A stretch of DNA of 11,121 nt, taken from positions 9,729 through 20,849 of the forward strand of contig JAAAUF010000744.1 in the NCBI GenBank assembly GCA_015499985.1. Direction: 5' to 3'. This stretch comes from Haplosporangium gracile (taxonomy: Eukaryota > Mortierellomycota > Mortierellomycetes > Mortierellales > Mortierellaceae). Shown one piece after another: positions 1-7,652 of this stretch. Numbering within the stretch: the first letter of the stretch is position 1; the number at the start of each line of letters is the position of its first letter. Made by a program: the position numbers and the translations under genes. The notes under the pieces are model-generated. The model made no database searches and was not told where the DNA came from. It was given only the letters and a program-made list of their open reading frames with translations.

Positions 1-272
1 TAGAAGGGAGAAGGGAGAAGGAAAAATGTCAATAAAAAATAATAATTGGAGGTGGCGTGTGGGTGAAGCGCTCGCGGATGACCAAGCGCCGCCCAGACAT
101 GTACGACATCGACAACAGCGACAACAAAATAAAAAACAAAGAGCATCCTGTCAATTCGAGACATCGTTTGGCCAAACAGTGCAACTGCCATGGTCTCTGC
201 CCGTTCTCTCCTTCCTCTTTGCTTTGCTTGTTTGCTCTCGGCCCTCTGGTGTTTGTGCGCTCGGCAACTCAC

Positions 273-1242
273 CTGACAATGTTGGGTTGCTTGAGTTCCT
301 TGAGAAGTGAGATTTCACGGATAGCTGTACATGGGACCTATTGTCAATGGAACGCAACTGTATTAGTTTTCCTTTTGTTCGTGTCAACAATGAATGTAAC
401 TATAAGAGGCCACTGTTGTAAAGTAGAAAGACATACTCCTTCTTCTTCATTGTCCAGTCGAATACGCTTGAGGGCGACGACATCGTTCGTTTCCCTGTTC
501 TGGGCCTTGTAGACGATACCATAGGTACCTAAAAGAGGAAGATATGGGCAAGCGTTAATAAGAAGGGAGAATCCGGTAACAGGCAGATGACAGCAAGACG
601 AGAGGAAGAAAAAATCTCGAGGTGCTCCATGGTCTGAAAAAAAGGGTAAAGAAAGGTGAGACGTGAGGCGGGAAGGAAAAAAGTCAACTGCAGGGGTGTG
701 GGTGTTTCCTTTTCGTCGTGTCGTCCTCGGGATCAGTTATGCGAGATGGTGCGTCCAGTACACCCCGCCGAGAAAATGAAAAGGAATCGAAATGACTTTT
801 GACGTTGTGTGCTGTGTGATCCTGAAAGGGGAGCGATCCAGCTAGTTCCGTTCATTCCTAAAAGGCCTGTTGGCTCGCTGACAGCGACAGTCGAGGCGAG
901 GCAGACAGTGGTGTTGCCAGTGTCGAGTTCATCCGTATGTTGATTCCTGGTGCGTTATTCTTTTCTTCTTTGTGAAGCATTCGACTTGGGAAGAACTTTG
1001 GACTTCGCGTGTGAAGTGTTTACAGTGAAGGGTAGCAAGCATACCTTCACCCAGTTTTTCAATTTTCTAAAAAAAGCGTGAGTAGAAGAAGTTGAGAAAG
1101 GAAAAAAAGGCCAAGAGTGAGTAAGAGGCGCGAGCATGTGGAGGATGCAGTCAGTGTGTGTTGGCGGCACACAGTCGGTGTGATGAGTTCTCTCATTTGG
1201 TGGCAAAGTGGGGATATAAGTGTGTACCTGGTATTTGTCCAT
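273..1242 (-). CDS. CDK5/Pho85-type cyclin-dependent kinase, N-terminal part (gene continues past left edge)
   Basis: Proline-directed Ser/Thr kinase of the CDK5/Pho85 group, which needs a cyclin partner. Exons on the minus strand: 1242-1228 (MDKYQ), 1066-1045 (KIEKLGEG), 528-437, and 337-273. All introns have GT..AG borders and phases agree, giving 65 residues. Visible parts: glycine loop GEGTYG at residues 11-16, with the Thr14/Tyr15 pair that is inhibitory in other CDKs; ATP-binding Lys33 in VALKRIRLD; and a cyclin-binding helix at residues 45-51 reading PCTAIRE, followed by ISLLKELK and NIVR. The start MDKYQ-KIEKLGEG and the NRET..VALKR segment resemble animal CDK5 more than yeast Pho85. 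ATG context is strong (ACCCATGG). The donor at 272 opens an intron with no kinase-like exon before the left edge, so hinge, catalytic loop and C-lobe are outside. Family assignment is very likely; CDK5 versus Pho85 versus PCTAIRE-kinase naming is inference. Confidence 0.9.
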
Positions 1243-1244
1243 GG

Positions 1245-1279
1245 GTGTATGTATATGTATGTGTGTGTGCGTGTGTGTA
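1245..1279. repeat. Alternating purine-pyrimidine (GT-rich) tract abutting the kinase start codon
   Basis: Thirty-five consecutive bases alternate purine and pyrimidine without a break (GT, AT and one GC step). On the kinase's coding strand this is a CA-rich tract ending two bases upstream of the start codon at 1242-1240. Such tracts vary in length and can adopt Z-DNA under supercoiling; both points are general knowledge, not shown here. Confidence 0.85.
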
Positions 1280-1760
1280 AGTGTGTGGTTGTTGATGAGT
1301 TTGAGATTAGTGTAAGTAAAGAAAAGAATAAGCTTAGGAAAGAAAGAAGGATGATGCAGAGAAAAAAGAAAAACAAGATCTGACGGGTAAAGAAAAAAAG
1401 GAAAGAGAAATGAGTGGAGGAGCAGAAAAAAGGTAAAGGAAGGGGTGAAAAAGGGGAGGGGACGGAAACTTTTTTTTTTTGAAGTCAAAGAAGAATAAAC
1501 AGGGTACACGGTGGTGCGGTAAGAATGAAAACTATTACTCAAAAAAAGGGCTACTATTATATTATGGGATTAGTTGTTGTATTAGAAAGACATAAAGACA
1601 AAACGAGCAAAGAAAACAGACATAAACTAAGCAAGCAGGAAAAACGGCAAGAGAGAATAACAACGACGACGTAAACAGGGTGAAAGGAAAATAAGAAGGG
1701 GGATTAAGAAGAAGGAACAAAGTGAAAGGGATGAGGAAGAGGGACAACCATCGCCAGTAC

Positions 1761-1769
1761 CTTTATATA
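1761..1769 (-). promoter_or_regulatory. Possible TATA box for the kinase gene
   Basis: Reads TATATAAAG on the minus strand. It lies about 520 bp upstream of the kinase ATG, so it would imply a long 5' leader or an unseen 5' intron. No transcription start is visible; the motif could be chance. Confidence 0.3.
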
Positions 1770-1868
1770 CAAAAACGAGTTGGACTCGACTTGCCATATC
1801 AGACTCTCCAACTCTCATCGCTCTCAACCCATATCTGACTCGGTCTGTGTGCGTGCCCCATGAGCCAT

Positions 1869-1906
1869 GCTTACCTTGCTTACCTTGCTACTAACTTGCT
1901 TACAAT
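1869..1906. repeat. Degenerate 9-bp tandem repeat, about four units
   Basis: GCTTACCTT occurs twice back to back (1869-1877 and 1878-1886). It is followed by an 11-bp variant GCTACTAACTT (1887-1897) and by GCTTACAAT (1898-1906). Confidence 0.75.
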
Positions 1907-1987
1907 GCTCTCCCATGTTGTTGTTATTTACTTCTATCTCCAACAACATCAACAACAACGAAGGTCAATTGAAAATACCTTTGATAA

Positions 1988-2013
1988 CCAATGCTAATGG
2001 CCAATGGTAATGG
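1988..2013. repeat. 13-bp tandem duplication carrying two CCAAT pentamers
   Basis: CCAATGCTAATGG (1988-2000) is followed directly by CCAATGGTAATGG (2001-2013), a 12/13 match. Each unit starts with CCAAT, the core bound by the fungal HAP/NF-Y complex. It lies in the divergent region, so it could act on either flanking gene or neither. Confidence 0.8.
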
Positions 2014-3363
2014 CAACACTAAATAACAAATGTTTGGTCATCGTAATCTAGTGAGTGGTCTCGACCTCCAATTGCTCGCTCTCTCTCCTTCGTTTATTTT
2101 CCTTCTTCATTTTCATACATCATTGTTTCTCTTCCCTCTCTTTGTTTGTTTGTATCAATATGAGAGTTCGCTCTCGTGCCCTTGCAGTTCATAAGACTCT
2201 CTTACTTCGAAGGAGAACAACCTTCCAAGAGAGAGATCTGGTTTTTTTTTCCTCAACTCAAAAGGAACCAAGGGAAAAGAGATCTGTTAGTCTGTCCGTC
2301 CATCTAGTTTTTTATTTTTCTCCCTTTCTTTCCGTGCCTGAATAAATCTCTCTTCGTTTCCATTGGCTTGTCTAGCCTTCGTTTTATCTTATTCATGCAA
2401 CGATCCCTGTCCCCCATTCCGCATGCATTTCACACACAAATAACAACAGCACATCCAAATAAGAAACTCCCTGATCTCTTGTCCTGCTTGTTTGAGTCGG
2501 AATTAATAATGGCATGTTTGGATGTGTGTTGGTGTGTGAGAATTTTTTCGTTTGTGTCCATGGTCCTCAAAAACAATGACGATATGAAAAAAGGACAACA
2601 TCTCCGTCAACTCTTTTTTTTTGCCCTCACACGACCAAATTTTCTGCGCCGTTTTGAGTTCGGACATTTTTTTCTTGTGCCCCTCGTCCTCACTTGGTCC
2701 TGCTGCATGGCTGAGGAGGTGAGGGTGGGAGGGTCCCGTTTCTCCAATTTTTCTACGCAGTTGTACCACACTCTCTACTTAACCTGCTGGAATGGGCAGG
2801 GTTGCATGAAAATTGTTACCCGTCAGGCAACTTCTTCAGACCTAACTCAATTGATCCGGCAAACCATGGGTTTCGAGTCGAGTCACTCGATTTTTTTCAC
2901 CTTGCGGGTAAAATGTAATAAAACAGAAACAAAGAATTGTGTTGACAATCCATGATCGAACGATTCCTCCTTCCTGTCCCGCAGTGTCGTGGAGTAAAAG
3001 GCGCACTGTTTTCTTTTTTCTCTTATTATGTTTGGTTTGTACGACACAAAGAAAAAAAAACTTGGCTCCATCTCAACTCACGCAACCCACCTCCCTTCCT
3101 TTTCTTTCTCTGTCTCGCCCGAGTTCAATGTCCCAGCTCGCCGTGTCCTTCTCTCCTTTGTCACTTGAGCCAATGATGAATGCTTAATATTTTTTTTAAC
3201 TCAAAAAGACTAAAACGAAAAGATAAATAAAAGGCACTTTATATTTTCTCCAGATCGAGAATGGGTGGCCAGTGGATCGACCATGCGCCACAATGATACG
3301 CTGTCAATGCGTCTGAGCGCCATGAATCGACCAATCTAATTTGCTACGCAAAATACTTTACCA

Positions 3364-3450
3364 CCTCTCGTTCTTCCCCACCCCAACCCAAATACACATC
3401 CCTCCCTCGTGCCTTTCTCCCTCCTCCCCTCTCTCTTTCTTTCCATCTTG
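3364..3450 (+). promoter_or_regulatory. Pyrimidine-rich tract upstream of cutC
   Basis: Almost entirely C and T on the plus strand, as often found just upstream of transcription starts in filamentous fungi. It ends about 190 bp before the cutC start codon. Confidence 0.4.
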
Positions 3451-3477
3451 ATTTTTGTCGTTCAGTAGCTCGAGTCA

Positions 3478-3487
3478 ATTGGCCAAT
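3478..3487. promoter_or_regulatory. Palindromic CCAAT box (ATTGGCCAAT) upstream of cutC
   Basis: ATTGGCCAAT is a perfect palindrome presenting CCAAT on both strands, about 150 bp upstream of the cutC ATG, a usual distance for a HAP/NF-Y site. Binding is inferred from the motif alone. Confidence 0.5.
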
Positions 3488-3528
3488 CAACAATGAGAGG
3501 CTGGAGAGGACTCATTTTTAGTGGTTGT

Positions 3529-3534
3529 CACGTG
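3529..3534. promoter_or_regulatory. E-box CACGTG upstream of cutC
   Basis: A perfect CACGTG hexamer about 105 bp upstream of the cutC start codon. This core is bound by bHLH factors such as the Pho4, Cbf1 and SREBP-like families in fungi. Which factor, if any, cannot be told from sequence. Confidence 0.45.
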
Positions 3535-3638
3535 GTCTGACGGTAGTTGTTCCCAGGGTTTGGGAGCGCCCTGAAACACCTTCACTAAATCACCCACATC
3601 AACTCGCGACACACACACATTCTCACCTGCGATCAACC

Positions 3639-5640
3639 ATGTCAACTACTCTCACCACGACACACTCACCCCTCTTTGAGGTGAGTTGGAATATTATTCT
3701 TCGACTGCACCGATAACGAAAGAAGGAGGGAAAAAATGTCCATCCGGACTGTATTCACCTGTTTTAAAATGGCAGACACAGCGTCTGATCTCTTCACTTT
3801 TTTTTCATTCACTGTCCGCCCTCCTTCCTTCCCTCTCATAGGTGTGCCTCGACAGCGTCGCCTCTGCCATCATTGCAGGTACTCATAAAAAATAACCGCA
3901 TCATTTAAAAACCACAAGGACGCATATCGTCATCACCTAGACACTCAAATTGGTCGCACTAATAGCTCTTTTGAGCGAGGCCACCGATTCTATTTTTGAA
4001 CAAACGGTAACCCCTAGCATCTCCCTTTTTCTTTGTGCGGCGAATTTAGAAAAAACTGGAGGAAAGAGGATTGAGCTCTGTGCAGGGTTGATGGAGGGCG
4101 GGATCACGCCTTCGGTAGGTATGTCATTCCAACTTATTTTACGCGCCCATTTTCGCTTCATTTACTTTTGCGTTGCTTCTTTTGGTTCCTTCTTTGTTTG
4201 TTGCCATCTCTTCACCCCACTCAGATAGGGGGAAAAAATTGAGAGCCTTTCCGTTTGACGTTGAAATGAATTATATACTCAATTGATTTGCATCGTTATT
4301 TAATCCGACGTATCTTGCTTTCATTTTTTTTTTTTTTTTTTTGTAACGACCAACTGATTGTCCTTTCCTACATCACATATTGGGTGAAATAGGGCTCATC
4401 AAGACTGTCAAGGCAAAGACTTCCCTTCCCATCATGGTAGGCTGGGAGAAGTTGAACTACTATTTTAATGTTCTGTTTTCACCACACACTCACAAACCTC
4501 CTTGATCCCCAACAATGCCAAAGGAAATACCTGGACAAGATTCCAAATATCGAGTACGAGATCGAAAATACTGATGTGTGGTCCTTTTTTCTCGCGTCAA
4601 CCTCTTTCTCGCGTTATTCTTTTTTAATCACAAGGTGATGATTCGTCCAAGGTAAAAACCAATATTAAAAAACTTGTTCGTCTCAATTACTGATCTATTT
4701 TTCTGTTTGATCAAATTACTCCATCACTAACAATAATTCTCTGCACATGACTACGTCTCTTAGGGGTGGCGACTTTTGCTATGATGACGATGAATTCGAC
4801 GCCATGCTCGAGGATATTAAAGTAACTCAGGCTCTGGAAACTGTCAACTTGACCTACTGTACCCAACTCTCACCTACGCCACTTACTGACAGCAAACATA
4901 CTAATTTCTCATTTTCATAATTGATATAGCTGTGCCACACGTTGAAAGTAGAGGGCGTTGTCTTTGGTGTCTTGCTTCCCGATGGCTCTGTGGACAAAGT
5001 TCGCACCTCAAGGTACCGCGCGCTCTTTCAACTTTTTTTTGTCTCGCTCGCTCGACATGACGACAACAGCCAAGACTTTTTTTCTTATACTGATTCACGC
5101 GTGTGCATTGTTTGCATAGACTGGTGGAAGCTGCCAAGCCTATGCTAGGTAAGATGTTACCGCTGACGCGTGCTATCATATCAATCAACAAGGAACGTTG
5201 CATTTGATAGTAAAACCTAAAACTGCTCCCACTCCTTCCCTCCTTTTCTAACAGTAACGTTCCACAGAGCGTTCGACATGGTCAAAGACCCCTTCCAAGC
5301 CCTCGAAGATATTATCGCCATCGGCGGGATCCAACGCATCCTCACCAGCGGCTGTGAACGTTCCGCTTACGAGGGACTCGACACCCTCGTCGAACTCTCC
5401 AACCGTGCCCAAGACCGGATCATCATCCTCCCGGGCGCAGGCATCTCTGAAAGAAACGTCAACAAGATTGTTGCGGCCATGAATGCAAAGGAAGTTCATG
5501 TCGGCGCAGGAGGAACTAAAGAGTCGAGTATGGAGTTCCGGAACCCTTACTGCTCTATGGGGTATGCTGTGAGTGCACCCGAGTATGCGTTGAAGGTTAC
5601 GAGCGCTAGTAAACTTGGTGGTATGGTTCAGAGGTTCTAA
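3639..5640 (+). CDS. cutC: CutC-family copper homeostasis protein, complete, nine exons, 254 aa
   Basis: CutC proteins are TIM-barrel proteins linked to copper tolerance; the exact biochemical activity is unsettled. Exons: 3639-3680, 3842-3878, 4050-4118, 4393-4436, 4635-4651, 4764-4821, 4930-5012, 5120-5148, 5255-5640. All eight introns (106-274 nt) are GT..AG and the 765-nt spliced frame stays open. Family motifs in order: EVCLDSV (residues 14-20), RIELCAGLMEGG (33-44) and TPSVG, VMIRPRGGDFCY (65-76), EGVVFGVLLPDGSVD (97-111), VTFHRAFDM (127-135), RILTSGC, LPGAGI, and MEFRNP near the C-terminus. Length fits the family (about 250-270 aa). No signal peptide or membrane segment is seen, so it is probably cytosolic. 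Lys32 stands where most members have Asp in GADRIELC. The first eight exons are tiny, while the last 386 nt is intron-free. The exon model is inferred from motif continuity. Confidence 0.94.
4324..4342. repeat. T19 homopolymer in cutC intron 3
   Basis: Nineteen consecutive T residues about 50 bp before the exon 4 acceptor at 4391-4392. It is an unusually long tract and a likely place for length variation or sequencing error. Confidence 0.85.
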
Positions 5641-5698
5641 GCATCCTTGTAGAATGTAAGTCTTGGCGTACTCTTGTAAGAACTGAACATTCGTCAAT

Positions 5699-5704
5699 AA
5701 TAAA
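5699..5704 (+). terminator. Poly(A) signal of cutC
   Basis: AATAAA 59 bp after the cutC stop codon, in A-rich surroundings. Confidence 0.65.
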
Positions 5705-7652
5705 AAGGACGATGATAAGGTAAACACCGATTTCTTGGTTTCGTGGCTGCTGCCTTGTTTTTCATTGCAAAAAAAGAAAAAGAAAAGAAAGAAAGAACGC
5801 TTAAAAGAAAAAATGGGCGGTGCCAAGTTCGAAAGGAAGAGAAAGGAGGGGAAGGGGGATGCCGATATTCTCAACTTCAAAGTAGCGTTTCTAACCAGTT
5901 TTTTATTGACCGAGTCAACTGGTTAACCGATCAAAAAGATCAACCAATTTTTCTGCTAGTCAATTGACCCTCAATTGACAATCTTTTAGTCGTCATTTAA
6001 CCAGCTAACCGGTCAACGATTAACCGATTGAGCGGCCAAACAATTGACGAAGTGATTAATGCACGTATGCAACCTTTTTCGTCACACCCACGCTCAGTTG
6101 ATTAACCGATGGTTAACAGATTGACCATTTAACTTATTCATCTGCAAATCAGCTAGCCATCAATTGACCAGACGGCTGACTGACCAGATTAACCGATGAT
6201 TGACCAAAAAATTGACTTGACCTTTCTTTTGACAGATTAATCAACATGGTCAAGCGCTCAAATATTTTTTGACCGAAAATAAATTGATCTAAAATCTCGC
6301 TCCAAAGGCCTAAAAAAAATACAGGCTCCACCTCCACAACCAATATAGCAAAAAGATTTTTGAAAAAATGAGAGGAGAGAGGAGGAGATCAATATTGGAG
6401 GGAGAACGGAGGACAAGAAGGGATGCCTTCCTGGCACTACATGTTTTATTCACGTTACGCTGATGTGCAAAGAAGTAGTGATGATGGGTGAGTTATATCT
6501 AAAATTGGTAGGAAAAAAGGTAGGAGGTTTTGCTACTCATAGGAGGGAGTAAAAGAGAATGTTGTGTGATGGAGCACATGGTGATTACAACTGATGAACA
6601 TATCGATCGCCGCCTGAGACGAAGAAGGTTTCAACTAAGAAAAGGGGAGAGAAAAAAGTGGACATGGGATCGAGAAAAACTAGATAAAAGAGATAAACTG
6701 GTCACATGGGAGTGAGAAGAACGAGAAAAACGAGCCATGTGGTAGAGCAGAAAATGATGGAAACGTCAGAGATAACTAGGTGAAAATTGAATGCGGTAGA
6801 TGGTTAGCTGTCATTGTTTGCACGTCCTGCAAGGAGACCTTCTATATTTATTTTCGAGGAGTTGGTAGGCGTAGAATTGCTTTCCGAATGATTAGCGACC
6901 CACCTTTTTTTTTTAGTTCTTCGTGTCTTCAAGGGTTGTAGTCAACCGTAGTTGTGTATTTCCTTGGGCTGTTTTCTTTTCTTTTTTCTTCTGCATGAAT
7001 TCATTTATCCCATGTTTTATGCCTCTTATGGCATATAGGCAAGCTCTTCTGTCTCGACACGCGCTACGACGCGCTTCCTTAATTTTAACTCTTTCCTCTT
7101 TTTTTTTCTTTCCCTCCTCCACCTTCACTAGCTTGCTCATTTCTCTTCAGTTTCCTTCGTTCCTTCTTTCTTTCATGTATTTCTTCCTCTTTATATCTTC
7201 CCTCTCCCTCCCTTCTTTCCTTTCAATGTCAATTCCTCATGACCTTTTAATGTCAAATGTATATATGAACGAGAACAACCTTTCTTCCCCAATAATTACC
7301 TCTCGTACAGCAAAAATGCCCGACTCTTCTCCAACCCATCCTCGGTCAACCCATCTTTGATTTTTTTACTTATTTTGTTCATGGTCAACATCTTGCCTTC
7401 AATCGTTTTTGCGCCCGCCACTTTCAACCTTGACCTCGTCGCACCTCGATCTCGGCTAGGTTGTTATTCTGGATGTTTATCTCGCTCAATTTCGTTTTGT
7501 GTATCTTTTGTTATTCAATTCCCTTCTCCTTACCCGACTTCTGGAAATTCATTGTCATATCCGTTGCCAAGAACGTCAATAGTATATGATAGATAACTAG
7601 ATAGGGCGAAAGAAATGAATGTGTGGTGCTCTGTAAATCGTTATGAGCTATC
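5705..7652. other. Gene-poor convergent intergenic region (cutC to small secreted protein)
   Basis: About 1.9 kb. It begins with an A/G-rich stretch (5765-5865), then the TTGACC/TTAACC repeat field (about 5890-6280), then A/G-rich DNA to 6780 and pyrimidine-rich DNA at 7080-7240. Open frames such as plus 6923-7360 are low-complexity Phe/Ser/Leu-rich readings of C/T-rich DNA. No family motif or plausible exon chain was found. The 3' UTR of the minus-strand gene at 7653 must lie in its right part, but no clear poly(A) signal is visible there. Confidence 0.6.
5890..6280. repeat. Field of degenerate short repeats (TTGACC, CAATTGAC, GATTAACCGAT)
   Basis: TTGAC occurs 11 times on the plus strand and GTCAA four times; either would be expected less than once by chance in about 390 bp. 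CAATTGAC occurs at 5961, 5972, 6041 and 6161. GATTAACCGAT occurs exactly at 6018, 6100 and 6187, with a 10/11 copy at 5921, so the spacings are 97, 82 and 87 bp. The interval between copies is not well conserved, so this is not a clean satellite. No terminal repeats or coding capacity were seen. Confidence 0.8.

Larger units (their letters stand above)
1243..3638. other. Divergent intergenic region between the kinase and cutC
   Basis: About 2.4 kb with no gene I can support. The left part (1300-1740) is purine-rich on the plus strand, hence a pyrimidine-rich leader or promoter for the minus-strand kinase. It then holds a possible TATA box, a 9-bp repeat run, a 13-bp tandem CCAAT-containing repeat, pyrimidine-rich stretches near 2070-2150 and 3364-3450, and the cutC promoter elements. 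Long open frames here (for example plus 2368-2955) are rich in Phe, Ser and Leu from T/C-rich DNA, match no family I know, and lack convincing start or splice context. Confidence 0.6.

Noticed and set aside
61..120. GC-richer stretch in the last kinase intron that reads DVVH on the minus strand, as expected after NIVR-L-x
   Set aside because: There is no AG acceptor just upstream and the residues after DVVH do not resemble a kinase, so I treat it as chance.
955..1542. 195-codon minus-strand open frame overlapping the kinase start
   Set aside because: It runs through the CA microsatellite and poly-pyrimidine DNA, giving Thr/His and Phe/Leu runs. The spliced kinase exons in other frames explain the real coding there.
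2055..2345. Plus-strand ATG after a pyrimidine-rich tract (MRVRSRALAVHK...)
   Set aside because: The promoter-like context is tempting, but the frame degrades into low-complexity sequence within about 40 codons and no splice partner was found.
2700..2897. tRNA-like boxes (TGGCTGAG and GGTTTCGAGTC) upstream of a T run
   Set aside because: The spacing is about 160 bp and neither a T-arm nor an acceptor stem can be paired.
2368..2955. Long plus-strand open frame (195 codons) in the kinase-cutC intergenic region
   Set aside because: Composition follows T-rich DNA, no domain or motif is recognisable, and start context and exon structure are unconvincing.
5248..5880. 210-codon minus-strand open frame opposite the last cutC exon
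   Set aside because: Shadow of the strongly supported CutC coding exon on the other strand.
6923..7360. 145-codon plus-strand open frame
   Set aside because: Phe/Ser/Leu-rich reading of a pyrimidine-rich tract with no family signal; no exon chain could be built.
7357..7596. Plus-strand open frame near 7379 and the short ATG frame at 7315
   Set aside because: No homology recognised; AT-rich and simple context, and no supported exon structure.
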